Positions 22,398-33,497 of a DNA stretch of 64,000 bases are shown piece by piece. The notes under the pieces are model-generated. The model saw only the letters and a program-made list of their open reading frames with translations. It was not told where the DNA came from and searched no databases. Positions within the stretch are counted from its first letter, which is position 1. Each line of letters starts with the position of its first letter. The DNA comes from Anthracocystis setariae (lineage: Eukaryota; Basidiomycota; Ustilaginomycetes; Ustilaginales; Ustilaginaceae): the NCBI GenBank assembly GCA_928724745.1, contig CAKMXJ010000016.1:448501-512500 (forward strand), written 5' to 3'. The translations under genes were made by a program, and so were the position numbers.

Positions 22398-24531
22398 ATC
22401 ACAGCAAAAGGCAGAAAAGAAGCCAAAAGCAAAGAAGGAAGCTGCAGATGGCGCTTCCAAAGCTCCGCTCGAGTTTAGTCCCAAGCCCGCCTACTTTGAC
22501 CATCGTATCGCCATGTTCGAAAAGCTCAAGGCAGAGCAGGATGCCGAGTTCGCCGCCAAACCACGCGTACCCATCACCGTCACCATGCCCGACGGTTCCA
22601 AGCGCGACGGTACCGCCTACGAGACCTCGCCCATGGACATCGCCAAGGCCATTTCCAAGTCCCTGTCCGAGCGAATCGTCATCTCCAAGGTCGACGACAC
22701 CCTTTGGGATCTTGAGCGTCCGCTTGAGGCTGACTGCAAGCTCGAATTGTTCGATTTCGAATCGCCCGAGGGTAAGCGGGTCTTTTGGCACTCATCCGCC
22801 CACGTTCTCGGTGAGGCTTGCGAGAAGCACTACGGTTGCCATCTGTGCATCGGTCCCCCCACCGAAGAAGGCTTCTTCTACGAAATGGCCATGGGCGATT
22901 CCGGCGACCGCATGATCTCCCAGGCTGACTTTGGTGCGCTCGAGACGCTCATCAAGAACGCCACCAAGGAAAAGCAGAAATTCGAGCGTCTTGTGGTATC
23001 CAAGCAGCAACTGCTCGACATGTTCCACTACAACAAGTACAAGAAGCACATCATCCAGTCCAAGATCGCCGACGGCTCTTCTACCACCGTCTACCGTTGC
23101 GGCCCCATGATCGATCTGTGCGTCGGTCCTCACATCCCGCACACCGGTCGCATCAAGGCCATGATGGTGCTCAAGAACTCGGCGTCCTACTTCCTCGGTG
23201 ACCAGAACAATGACTCGCTCCAGCGTCTGTACGGTATCTCTTTCCCCGATGCCAAGCAGATGTCCGAGTACAAGCAGTTCCTCGTCGAGGCTGCCAAGCG
23301 CGACCACCGCAAGATCGGCAAGGAGCAGGAGCTCTTCATGTTCCACGAGCTTTCGCCCGGTTCCGCCTTCTGGCTGCCGCACGGTGCGCGTATCTACAAC
23401 ACGCTGCAGGACTGCATCAAGCGCGAATACCGTTCGCGTGGCTTTGACGAAGTCATCACGCCCAACATGTATAACTCGAAGCTGTGGATCACTTCGGGTC
23501 ACTGGCAGAACTACAAGGACGACATGTTTGCGCTCGGTGTCGACAAGGAGCAGTTTGCGCTCAAGCCTATGAACTGTCCCGGGCATTGCGTCATGTTTGC
23601 CTCGCGCGATCGTTCGTACAAGGAGCTCCCTCTGCGTTTGGCCGACTTTGGTGTGTTGCACAGGAACGAGGCGTCCGGTGCGCTTAGTGGTCTTACGCGT
23701 GTGCGTCGGTTCTGTCAGGATGACGCGCACATCTTCTGCATGTCGTCGCAGATCGAACAGGAGATGGCTGGATGCTTCGACTTCCTCCAGCACGTCTATG
23801 GCTTGTTTGGCTTCACGTTCAAACTCAAGCTGTCGACGCGACCTGAAAAGTTTTTGGGCGATGTCGCTACGTGGGATGCAGCCGAGTCGCGACTGGCGGC
23901 TGCGCTGGACAAGTTTGTTCCGGGCAAGTGGGAGTTGAACCCTGGCGATGGGGCGTTCTACGGGCCCAAGATCGACATTACCATTTCCGATGCTATGCGT
24001 CGTCATCATCAGTGTGCTACGATCCAGTTGGATTTCCAATTGCCGCAGCAGTTTAAGCTCGAGTATCGTACCGCGGTTTCGCAGGGGGGCGAGACGCAGG
24101 CGGAGCGACCCGTCATGATCCACCGTGCGATCGTCGGTTCGTTGGAACGCTTCATCGCCATCCTCACCGAACACTTTGCTGGTAAATGGCCGTTCTGGTT
24201 GAGTCCACGACAGGTGCTCGTGGTTCCCGTCACGAATACCGTGTTCGACTACGCCAAGAAGGTGCAACAGAGGCTCTGGGATGAAGGGTTCTATGCGGAT
24301 GTCGATCTTTCCGACAACACGCTCCCCAAGAAGGTGAGGAATGGCGAGATCGCACAGTACAACTTTGTATTCGTGGTGGGTCATGAGGAGATGCAGACCG
24401 GCTCGGTCAACATTAGGAATCGCGACGATGTCAGCCAGAAGGGTAAGGCAGAGACGTTCGATCTCGACAAGACGGTGCAGATGTTAGCCAAGTTGAAGGC
24501 CGAGAGGAGGCTCGAGAATAAGTTGCTTTAA
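22249..24531 (+). CDS. THS1: Threonyl-tRNA synthetase, cytosolic type
   Basis: 760-aa class II aminoacyl-tRNA synthetase charging tRNA-Thr. A Gln-rich N-terminal tract (about residues 33-52, coded by CAG repeats) and a Lys-rich segment precede a TGS domain from about residue 105. The editing (SAD) domain follows with [16 protein letters not shown] and [12 protein letters not shown]. The catalytic core has motif 2 around [26 protein letters not shown], the zinc cysteine in [10 protein letters not shown], and motif 3 [19 protein letters not shown]. The C-terminal anticodon-binding domain starts near residue 655. There is no mitochondrial presequence from this ATG; a longer isoform would need an upstream exon. 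The coding sequence is C-biased at third positions, as expected for a highly expressed gene. Confidence 0.97.
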
Positions 24532-24698
24532 GCGTAGATGGAGGGGGTGGAATTTCATCCAGTTCCCAAACAACATTGGCCGGTATAAAAAGGGAGAGAT
24601 GGGAGGGTGTTGAGTCGTGTGTGCGATTTGCGATGGGTATTTGGTATATACAAAAAGAAAAAAAAAAGGAGAAGATTGGAAAGGAGATGAAGTTGAGG

Positions 24699-25643
24699 TT
24701 AGAAGAGAAGACCACCAAGTAGCATACCACCCGCGAGGCCACCTAGGATGGGGAAGCCCATTCCGCCACCGTATGGTCTGCTGTACGGACCCATTGGTCT
24801 AGCGTACGGACCGTATGCGCCGTAAGGACCGTCAAACGTTTGGTAGGGACCGTAGCCTAGGGTGGCGCCGTAACCGTATGCGCCCGGGGGTGGAGGTTGA
24901 GCGTAGATCTCGCGACCCTGTTTGTCCTTGCCAACCAGTTGGGGTTGACCGGTTCGAGTGGCCATCATGAGCGCTTGACGAATAGCGGTGTGTTGGGCGA
25001 TCGCTCGTTGTTCCGCTTCGCGTTGCGCTTGACGTTTGGCTTCGCGCTCCTCGTGCGTGGTATTGGTCATCTTGTCCTTGAGATTGCGTCCGAATTTTTT
25101 CAGGCCCTTGGGTTGCGAGGAGGAGGAGGAGGAGGAGCTCGCACCCGTGTTCGTGGCTGCGACGGCATCTGTGCTGTTGTGATGATGCTTATGCTTGAAA
25201 GAGGAAGAGGATTGGTGCGAGTACGAGTGATCGTCCTCATCATCGGTATCGGCATGGACGATGTTCTCCCTCTCGATCCTCTGTCGTTCCTTTCTCACCA
25301 CTTCGGGATGTTCTCGTTGAAACTGCTCATCGTCGAAGGGATGGATCCAGATGGATCGAGGAGGGTTGGCCAGGGTGTCTACGAAGAAGTTGTGGTGCGA
25401 AGAAGGGTCGTATTGACGGATCCAACCTTTGGGCAGAGGTCGCAGCATGTCCTCCATGCTTCTGCGAGCAGCTACTTCGTCGGTATGCGTGGTGCCGAGA
25501 TGGGCGACATTGGAGGAAGAAGGAGTGGTCGTGGAAGATGTGCCGACCACAGGACGATGCGAGTGCGATGCGGAGGAGGAAGTGACTGCGGCAGCCTGCT
25601 CATAGGATGGAGGAGCGTCGGTGGGTTGCGTGTGCGATGCCAT
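24699..25643 (-). CDS. WW-domain protein with C-terminal Gly/Tyr/Pro-rich tail
   Basis: 314 aa. A PPSY motif (residues 11-14), itself a WW ligand, is followed by a WW domain at about 70-102 (LPKGWIRQYDPSSHHNFFVDTLANPPRSIWIHP, with Trp74 and Trp99 and the closing Pro). A charged helix (VVRKERQRIERE), an acidic and His/Ser-rich stretch, a basic Glu/Arg-rich helix (HEEREAKRQAQREAEQRAI) and a tail of GPYGAYGPY-like repeats follow, ending in a hydrophobic glycine zipper (GGLAGGMLLGGLLF). Similar WW proteins occur widely in basidiomycetes, but I know of no assigned function. The hydrophobic end may associate with membrane or self-assemble. Confidence 0.8.
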   Translation of the reverse strand: MASHTQPTDAPPSYEQAAAVTSSSASHSHRPVVGTSSTTTPSSSNVAHLGTTHTDEVAARRSMEDMLRPLPKGWIRQYDPSSHHNFFVDTLANPPRSIWIHPFDDEQFQREHPEVVRKERQRIERENIVHADTDDEDDHSYSHQSSSSFKHKHHHNSTDAVAATNTGASSSSSSSSQPKGLKKFGRNLKDKMTNTTHEEREAKRQAQREAEQRAIAQHTAIRQALMMATRTGQPQLVGKDKQGREIYAQPPPPGAYGYGATLGYGPYQTFDGPYGAYGPYARPMGPYSRPYGGGMGFPILGGLAGGMLLGGLLF

Positions 25644-26999
25644 GTTGCGTGCGGAGATGAGTGTTCCGTGGCTAGATTTGCGATGGACTTTGCGATAATA
25701 CTTTCGGGATCAGTGCGATGAGGTTATTGTTGGTGGTCGTGATGGTCAGGAAAGAAGATGTGCGGCCACCAGAGTGAATGATATGTAGGCTGTGAGGAGT
25801 GAAGCTTGTTCGAGATGGTCGGGCAAACCGAGGGAAGAGATGCCGGCTTAGCTGACAGGGTTTTTCTGGCGTGGCGTGGCGTGGCGTGCCGAGCAGACTG
25901 AGCCGACGTTGATGGAATGACAGAATGAATGGCCGTCAGCCTCTTGTGGCGGCAGCGTGGGCAGCAGGGCGTCTCGCGCTTCTCATCGAGTTTCAGCAAT
26001 CGGATTGCCCGAGTGGAGAAGAGCGTTCCGCCCAATAAAGTCTAATTCCAGCTGTACAACTGCGTCACCGCCACCAAACGCCGTTGTGCACAGCCGCACC
26101 TTTTAGGTACAGTATTTCCCACGGGATTAAAAATGTCTGAACAGTCGATCAAACATATCTGAGTTTCACGTTGTGTTACATTCTGGAAACCTGACAACGC
26201 ACGACCTTTTGATGTTGAATATCCGAAAACACCGGCTAAAAAGGAATTCAGGAACGTGTCGCCGAAATAGCCGTGAGAACCCTCACTATTCGAGGTTGCG
26301 ATATCGTTCGTTTCATGATTCCTACGAGCACTCGTTGCCATGTCAAGACGGGAGGAATTCACCGGCTGTGCGTCAAAGTGCCTATCGGAGAGAGTCCGAG
26401 GACGCAAGCCGGCAAGAACAACAGGTGAATGAGATTGCGCAGGCTTCGTGGTTAAAGTGAGAAATCCGAGCTTGTCAACTTCCCCCTCCTTCTGATTCCA
26501 ACCCAAGTCTTCTACCCACACACACACACACTGCAGTCTTTGCCTTTCACATCGAGCTCTCTACCTAACCAGAGTCGAACACAAAAGCATTCGCCAAAGT
26601 GTGTAAGTTGTATTATCACCCTACACCTCTTAGACCCCTTTCGGTGTGCATCCACGAGATTTCGCCGGTCTGCTTTCCATTCAACGCTAGACGAGCTTCG
26701 GGTGTGCCGTTCGACTCAGTCATCACGGCGCTTTATCCCCTTTTTTGTTTTTTTTTTGTGTGCCATTTTTGTGGGGCTCAGCTGACCTCTCCGCTCCATT
26801 CCCCACTGTCCCTTCTCCACCCTCGCATCCCTCTGTCGTCCCTTTGCCATCCATATTCCTCTCCCACTTCTGTGGCTGCATACGACAGAGCATACAAGCC
26901 TACTCGTCGTCAACTGCAACGTCTCCTAGCAGCCGCTTTGTCGTTGACGCTTCCATTTGAGCTGTCTTGACGCATCCCTGTCGACGGCGAAACCACATC
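25644..26999. other. Divergent intergenic region without supported gene
   Basis: 1.36 kb between the start codons of the WW gene (minus) and the GCIP/kynureninase gene (plus). It has a CA-dinucleotide run ending about 26530, a GTGGCGTGGC-type run near 25868-25890 and a T-run near 26744-26757. The frames inside are short and unconvincing. Confidence 0.5.
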
Positions 27000-29900
27000 A
27001 TGACCAGCGCGAGTGCTGCCGACCAGGCCGCCCAGAAGAACCTCCAATCCTCCCTCCTCCGCATCTCGATCATCTGCGCATCTTCCATTCAATCTTTGCG
27101 CGAACCCGTTCAACCAACCATCATCACCGAGTCGCAAGCCTCCTCTTCCTCCTTCCCTCCTACCGCCGATAAGCTCTCGGCACAGATCGTTTCCGACCTC
27201 ACCCAGCTTCTCACTCTTGTTCAGAAACACAGCACCAACCTCGCCCTGGCCCTCAAGCCAACCGTCAAGTCCTCGGCAACACCAGCACCACCAACCAATG
27301 CCGCCGTTTCGCCTGTCTCGGGTCTCGATGCCAAGTCACTCGAGGCAGCCCAGTCTCAAATCGTCTCGCTCGGTTCCGACCTCCTTCCCAAGATCGTCTT
27401 TCTCGCAAAGAAAGCCTGGAAGGATAGAGAGGTCTTCCAACAGCGATCCAACCTTGACCAGAACGATCCCGCTGCTGTCGAGGAAAGGCGCAAACTAGAA
27501 CAGCTCGCACAAGAGATGGGTGGTCAGCTCATGTCGGCCGAACAGCTTGGATTGCCTCCTTCCCAGCGTGACGATCTCGAAAAGAAGCTCGACTACTCGC
27601 TCGGCAACTCATTTGCTCGTGAGATCCGATCCGCCGTCGAAGATGTCATCGGCTCCATCGCCGACCTTCTTCATTCGCTTCTTGACGACAGGGCCAAAAA
27701 GGCGCTCGAACAAGCTTCTCACGCTCGCGACCGTGCCGATGGTCTGGCTGACATCACCAACAAGCTCGACTCGGTCTCGCTCAGCGCCAGCACTACCGAT
27801 GCCGAGCTTCGTAAGCGTACTCTCGCTGCCAACAACCTGGTCTGGGAGACGTGTGCAAAGTACATTGGCGAGCGTCATTCTGACGGCACCACACGCACCG
27901 TCACCTCTGTTGGCCCCAGCGGCCACAGGACAAAAGTCACCGTCAAAGGTCTCAGCAAGTCGAACCTCGAAGCATGCAAGCGCAGCTGGAACAATCGCGT
28001 CGAGCTCATGCGTGACGGTCTGCAGGAGCTCAAGGACGGCATCGAGGCCGAACACACCAATGATGTTGCCGACCACGACGATGCAGATGAGTTTGCCTTC
28101 CCATCAGCAACGCCACTCTCACCAGACCAAAAGCAAAGGTTGCGTCAAGTGAGCAACCTCGTCAAGATGGGCAACCTCGCTCACGAAACCATCTTGAAGC
28201 ACATCGTCAAGGCTGGCGCCGCCGCCGCTGCCATCGACCTCGATGAGGTCGAGGAGTTGGGCAAGCAATTGGAGGAGTCGCAGGACGAGCTGGTCGCCGC
28301 TTGCCTCTATGGCGAGACCGATGCTGGCTTGGAAGCAAAAATGTTTGACCCCGAAGCCGAGGACGACGCCGAGCACCCAGAGGAGAACGAGGCGGACGCG
28401 GACCTGACCGAAGAGCAGATGATCGAGAAGGCCATTCTGCGAACTCTGGAGCAGTACGTTACAGCTCTCGTCAGCCTCTCTGCCTATGTCACTGACAGGG
28501 AAGATTTGGTGGAAAAAGTCAACGTCGCTTGCGCTACCGATGAGGAGGGCGACTTTGCTCACGTCTTTGCGGCCAAGTTCAGTCAGCTTTCCAAGGTGCT
28601 CTCCGACGCCAGCTCTGGCATCGAGATTCGCGCCCCGCCTGCTTCCGGCTCGTCCAACGGTGTCGTCAACTCCAACCTCCAGCACGCGCCCATCCACCAG
28701 CCCAACGACTCGTTCAAGACTTCCGTTTTCATCCAAGAACTCGAGTCCATCGCAGCCAAGCTCGGACACGACGCCAAAATTACCGACCGCGCCATCGCAG
28801 ACTATCTTGACGCCGCCGACCCCCTCTCTCGCATGCGTAAGGGGTACCTACTCCCCACTTTCAAAGACGTTTGCAGCCCCGACTACAAGCCCACTTCCGC
28901 CGACACGGCTCCCGATGCCGAGTCGCTCTACATGTGCGGAAACTCGCTTGGCCCCCTCTCTCGTCTTACCAAAAAGTATCTCGAGCAAGAAATCGATGCC
29001 TGGGGAAGGAAGGCTGTTTTGGGCCATTTCGAGCACCCCTACGGCACACCTTGGACGCAGATGGAGAAGCGAGTAGGAGAGTTGTGTGCCAACATCGTGG
29101 GTGCCAAGCAAAAGGAGGTGGTTGTCATGGGAACTCTCACAGGTAACCTCCATTCGCTCTTGGCTTCGTTCTACCGCCCGGCCACCATGCCATTCGGTGT
29201 CGACTTTGACGGAGATGTCGAGCACGCCAAGAAGCAGGGCAAGAAAATCAAGCACAAGATCATCTTCGAGCAGAAAGCGTTCCCTTCCGACCAGTATGCT
29301 TTGGCGTCGGTGATCCAGCTCAATGGATTCGACCCGGAAACATCGTTGGTTCCCCTCGTGCCCAAGCAAGGGACCAAGACGCTCACTACCGAAGACATCC
29401 TGGCGACGATCGAGACGTGCGGCAAGGAAGGTGAAACTGCCATGGTCCTGATCGGAGGCATTCAGTACTTTACCGGTCAGCTGTTCGAGCTTGAAAAGCT
29501 TGCGGCCAAGGCGCACGAGTACGGCATCCTGTTTGGCGTGGATCTCGCCCATGCTTTTGCAAACGTTCCGCTGGCGCTGCACGATTGGAACATTGATTTC
29601 GCCTGCTGGTGCACGTACAAGTACGGTTCGTCTGGCCCAGGTGGAATTGCCGGGCTGTTTGTCCACGAAAAGTGGCACAAGCGCGATCTGACGAGGCAGG
29701 CGGGATGGTGGGGACATGAGAAAGAGACCAGATTCTCGATGCCCGACCGATTTGTGCCGACAAAGGGCGCCGAGGGGTGGCAGGTGTCGAACCCCAGCAT
29801 GCTCGACATGGCTGCACTCAAGGGTAGCTTGGAGACGCTGCACAAGGCGGCCGAGTACGGAACGCCGAACGATGCCGATCAGGGCCTAGGACAAGGAAAG

Positions 29901-30362
29901 CACGGCAAAGGACCGGTGATGCCCATCCTACGCTCCAAGTCGCTGCGTCTCACCGCGTACTTGGAAGCACTGCTTATCAGTCCCGGGTTCTTCCCCGATG
30001 GATTCGATATCCGCATCGTCACGCCTTCCGATCCGCTCCAGAGAGGAAGTCAGTTGTGCATTCAGATCCCGGACCCTCCCGCGATGGCTGCCAAGGCGGA
30101 GGAACAGAGGAAGATGGACGAAGAGGAACAAGCCAAGCGAAGCGACGGCAAGGAAGTTCCCCCGCCGATCGATGGCAAGAAGCTCATTGCCAGGGCGCAC
30201 AAAAGGGCTGAGAAGGAAAGAGGGTTGGTGGCCGATATCCGAAGCCCAGACATGTTGAGGCTGGCACCACTGGCGCAGTTCTCGAGCTTCAAGGATGTTT
30301 GGAGGACCGCTGATGTGCTCAGACTGAGTTTACTAGAGGAGGTTAAGAAGGACAGCGCCTAA
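27000..30362 (+). CDS. BNA5: GCIP-like domain fused to kynureninase
   Basis: One uninterrupted 1,120-codon frame from the ATG at 27000. Residues roughly 20-540 are helical and Ala/Leu/Glu/Asp-rich and resemble the fungal GCIP (cyclin-D1-binding protein 1-like) family: LLTLVQKHSTNLALALKP, DLLPKIVFLAKKAW, IGSIADLLHSLLDD, NNLVWETCAKYI. From about residue 577 the chain is a complete kynureninase, the PLP enzyme that converts 3-hydroxykynurenine to 3-hydroxyanthranilate in NAD synthesis from tryptophan. It starts with the family N-terminus, and further blocks are MCGNSLGP, GVDLAHAFANVPLALHDW and DFACWCTYKYGSSGPGG, where Lys874 is the PLP lysine. The linker of about 35 residues has no Met codon, no stop and no plausible intron, so a separate kynureninase cannot start there. 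Either a real fusion or, less likely, an assembly error. Confidence 0.85.
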   Translation: MTSASAADQAAQKNLQSSLLRISIICASSIQSLREPVQPTIITESQASSSSFPPTADKLSAQIVSDLTQLLTLVQKHSTNLALALKPTVKSSATPAPPTNAAVSPVSGLDAKSLEAAQSQIVSLGSDLLPKIVFLAKKAWKDREVFQQRSNLDQNDPAAVEERRKLEQLAQEMGGQLMSAEQLGLPPSQRDDLEKKLDYSLGNSFAREIRSAVEDVIGSIADLLHSLLDDRAKKALEQASHARDRADGLADITNKLDSVSLSASTTDAELRKRTLAANNLVWETCAKYIGERHSDGTTRTVTSVGPSGHRTKVTVKGLSKSNLEACKRSWNNRVELMRDGLQELKDGIEAEHTNDVADHDDADEFAFPSATPLSPDQKQRLRQVSNLVKMGNLAHETILKHIVKAGAAAAAIDLDEVEELGKQLEESQDELVAACLYGETDAGLEAKMFDPEAEDDAEHPEENEADADLTEEQMIEKAILRTLEQYVTALVSLSAYVTDREDLVEKVNVACATDEEGDFAHVFAAKFSQLSKVLSDASSGIEIRAPPASGSSNGVVNSNLQHAPIHQPNDSFKTSVFIQELESIAAKLGHDAKITDRAIADYLDAADPLSRMRKGYLLPTFKDVCSPDYKPTSADTAPDAESLYMCGNSLGPLSRLTKKYLEQEIDAWGRKAVLGHFEHPYGTPWTQMEKRVGELCANIVGAKQKEVVVMGTLTGNLHSLLASFYRPATMPFGVDFDGDVEHAKKQGKKIKHKIIFEQKAFPSDQYALASVIQLNGFDPETSLVPLVPKQGTKTLTTEDILATIETCGKEGETAMVLIGGIQYFTGQLFELEKLAAKAHEYGILFGVDLAHAFANVPLALHDWNIDFACWCTYKYGSSGPGGIAGLFVHEKWHKRDLTRQAGWWGHEKETRFSMPDRFVPTKGAEGWQVSNPSMLDMAALKGSLETLHKAAEYGTPNDADQGLGQGKHGKGPVMPILRSKSLRLTAYLEALLISPGFFPDGFDIRIVTPSDPLQRGSQLCIQIPDPPAMAAKAEEQRKMDEEEQAKRSDGKEVPPPIDGKKLIARAHKRAEKERGLVADIRSPDMLRLAPLAQFSSFKDVWRTADVLRLSLLEEVKKDSA

Positions 30363-30752
30363 GGTTGGCATATTCTTCCACTTAGGAATGTGCCCCTTTT
30401 TAATGTGACTTGTTTGTTACAGAATGATGAGGTATGTGTATGTGAGGACGTTTGATTCGAATGCAGGCATAGTGTTGCTTGCTTTGTGGGCTGAAAGGGC
30501 AGTTGATGGTTGATGGCGATGGGAGCATTCTCTCGGGCTCAAGGCTTGACTACGATTGCGAACAAGACGTGATCGAGCTAAGCGATTCACGCTGAAAATC
30601 GGATCGGCGCTGCCATTCACGCGTGCGTTGATTGCTGTTGTGTTGTTCTTCGCCGACCGGCGTACAAAATAGATAGCCTGTCAGGACCCTGGAATGATAC
30701 CATCCCATCCACCATCACCACCCTCATCATCATTGAGACATCGCGCTTGACA
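30363..30752. other. Tandem intergenic region
   Basis: 390 bp between the stop of the kynureninase fusion and the ATG of the acyltransferase fusion on the same strand; terminator and promoter presumably both lie here. Nothing else is visible. Confidence 0.5.
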
Positions 30753-32297
30753 ATGGCAACCATCGCCATCGCGGGAGATGCGGCTTCGAGGCCGACTCGT
30801 GCGTCGGCCGTCACTTCGAACGCCAAGTCGAACAAAGATGTTCCCCGGTTCGGATCTATGTGGACCATCATGCGCCGGGTTGGCGACATGTCGCTTCCCT
30901 TCTTCTACTCATCCATCGCGCTCCCGCCACCGCCGTCGCCATTTCCATCCAAGACAACACCGGTCATCCTTTGCTGTACCCATGCATCCACCATTCTTGA
31001 CGTCGCCATCCTCGCCTCGCACTATCCCGAACGAAGGCCGCTCCACTTCTGGGCCAAAGCCGGCTTCTTCAAATCGCGCCTCGGTCGATTTATCCTCACC
31101 TCGTCCGGCAACATCAAGGTCGACAGGAAAAACAAGAACAATCAGACTCTCTTTGAAGGCACATTCGAGGCCATGAAAGCAGGCGGCGCCATCGCGCTCT
31201 TCCCCGAAGGTGGCAGTTACACCATCCCCAAACTCGCCAACCTCAAATTGGGCGCAGCTTGGGCTGCGTTGGAATACAGTCGCTATTTGCAATTCGAGAA
31301 GCAGAAGAGAGGAGAGAGCGAGCGCGTCGAGGATACGGGCGTCAAGATCGTACCAGCGGCAGTGGTGTTTGATGATAAGAGCAAGTTTCGGAGTCGCGCC
31401 ATGTTGCGGTTTGGCAAGCCCATCTCGTTGGATAGGTATATCGAGGAGTTCCTGTCCGCACCATCGCCCTCGCCTTCCACCATCGAGCAGCAGAACAAGG
31501 TGGAAGAGGATGCGACGGTTCCAGCTACGCCAGAATCCATGACGAGGACAAACACAAATACCAAGGCGGGTGACAAGGTGGAGGACAAGTTCGCAAGTCC
31601 AGCTCATAGGGCTGTCGCGAGGTTGACGGCAGATCTGCAGAAGGCGATGGAAGACCTGACATTCAATGCGCCCGATTGGGAGTCCTTCCATGCGGTCAAG
31701 GCGGCAAGGGATCTGATCTGGGAGTTGGAGCCCAAGACCTCGTCCATCAAGCAGGTGAGGGAGGAGATGGAGGACTTTGTTCCTGTCTCGCGCGCCTTGC
31801 TTTCTCTTCTCACCCTCAAGACGAGGCAGAGCCAAGAGGCAAGGCAAGCGCTCTTCATCTACTCTTCCGTTCTGCATATGGCCAACGTCGACAATGTGAC
31901 AGTCGCCAGGACGATGAGGAGAGGCTTCTGGTCGACACTGAAGAGTTTGCTTTTCAGGTTGCCGCTCTATCTTCCAGTCTATGGATTGACGCTGCTGCCA
32001 ACGTACGTGTTGCCGAATGCGATCGCACATCACTATGCAATGAGAGAGGAGGAGAGCTTGTCGAGCGTCAAAATCATCGTCGGCTTCCTCTTCACCACGG
32101 CTCTGTACTCGACGTTGCTGGTCAAGGTCATGCAGTGGACAAAGTGGTCGCCCTCAGGATTGTTGATGGGCATCGCCGGGATTTACGTGCTCCACGACTT
32201 GAACAAGAGGTGTATTGATGAGTCATACTCGCTGGTCAAGCAGTTGAGGTTTGGTTGGAGGTGTCAGCGCGCTGGCGTGGGCTTCCAAGCACGCACT

Positions 32298-32330
<33 letters not shown>

Positions 32331-33425
32331 GATCAGAAGGCGGAGCATGTCCAGGAAGCGGACGAGGGAAGGAAGGGGCGTTCGCTGTTCTTCTACGGCA
32401 CGCTTGTGCACCCCAAGATCCTGGCGCGAGTCATCGGAAGCAACGGTGCGCATTTGACCGTCCAAAATGCAGTCTTGGAGGGCGCGACGCTGTACCATGT
32501 CAAAGGTCAAGAGTATCCAGGCCTGCTTCGCACGTCACCGCCGTCGTGTGTCAAAGGCACGCTCGTCACTGGACTGACTGCTTCGGACGTTCGATGTCTG
32601 GATGCGTTTGAAGGGGACGAGTACACGCGCATGCGGTTCCCCGTGATTGCGGACCCGCAGGCGCCGAGGGAACGCAATTCGGACCGTGTTGCCAACGCCG
32701 GTGGAGCCGCGCTGCATTCGATCCTGGCTAAGCTGACCAAGGAGCGGATGGAGGAGCTGGTGGCGAGCACGCAGGCGCGCGTCAGTGCTGAGGTATATGC
32801 GTGGACGGCGGGCGAGGGTAAGCTGCGTCGCGAGGTGTGGGAGTTCGACCGATTTGCACGGGAGAAGGCGCAGAATTGGGTGGGTGAGGATAAGGTCGAG
32901 CACGAACATGAGTACCAGGTGGTCGATTCGATCCGATCGGATGTGACGGCGACTAGTATACTCACCGCTACTCCACGGGTAGGCACGCCGACGGAGGAGA
33001 CGGACGAGCGCGATGAGGATTGGATCGATGCACGTGCGATCCGGCTGTTGCAGGCAGAGGGGGCGAGGGCAGAGGGTGTGAGGAGGGCCGTGGTGAAAGT
33101 GGTCAAGCAGTTGCGGGACATGCCCAGCATCCAGTACTTTGTCGACAAGGCGTTCACGAATGGCGAAAAGAGACCCGCTCTCGACCACCCGCATCTGCTA
33201 AAGGCTGTCTTCGCAGCCAGATCGCAGGCAAGTCTCGCACTGAACGACCTGTTTTCGTCGCTCTCCGCATCATCAGCGGATGAAGAGGTGCAGAACGCAC
33301 TCGCAACCCTCATCACCGTCAAAACCAATTCGCTCAATCAGCAGCGCGGCATCGCAGACCATCCCGTCTGGCCCTTCACACCGAGTCAACTCGCGTCGTT
33401 CTCGTCACTCTCCAAGCACGACTAA
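30753..33425 (+). CDS. Glycerol-3-phosphate acyltransferase-like protein fused to a gamma-glutamylcyclotransferase-like domain
   Basis: 890-aa frame from the ATG at 30753. The N-terminal half is a PlsC acyltransferase of the Sct1/Gpt2 type: the catalytic His77 and Asp83 have the H-x5-D spacing of that family, FPEGGSYT lies at about 150, SKFRSRAMLRFGKPI is present, and the later FNAPDW block matches Gpt2/Sct1 proteins. Three hydrophobic spans follow (around 395-480), consistent with endoplasmic reticulum insertion. After a poly-Ser linker coded by AGC repeats, residues 543 to about 690 form an AIG2/GGCT-like domain (RSLFFYGTLVHPKIL, then CLDAFEGDEYTRM, which has the acidic LDxFEGxEY signature). 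A helical C-terminus of about 140 residues is unassigned. GPATs start glycerolipid synthesis; why a glutathione-cycle-like fold is attached is unknown. No stop or clear intron separates the halves. Confidence 0.8.
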
Positions 33426-33497
33426 ATTGCGAGTTGGTAGATGTATAGATAGACTACAGATCGAAATCGAATGCTATGTAACGGGACTGGGTTTTAC

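Noticed and set aside
22792..24384. Long minus-strand frame opposite threonyl-tRNA synthetase
   Set aside because: Shadow produced by the strong codon bias of the real gene; the plus strand has an unmistakable synthetase.
28600..28740. Intron or hidden start separating the GCIP-like and kynureninase halves
   Set aside because: The only GT-AG pairs are too short, and there is no in-frame ATG between the domains.
30909..32033. Minus-strand frame of 374 codons opposite the acyltransferase fusion
   Set aside because: No conserved motif; the plus strand is a clear acyltransferase.
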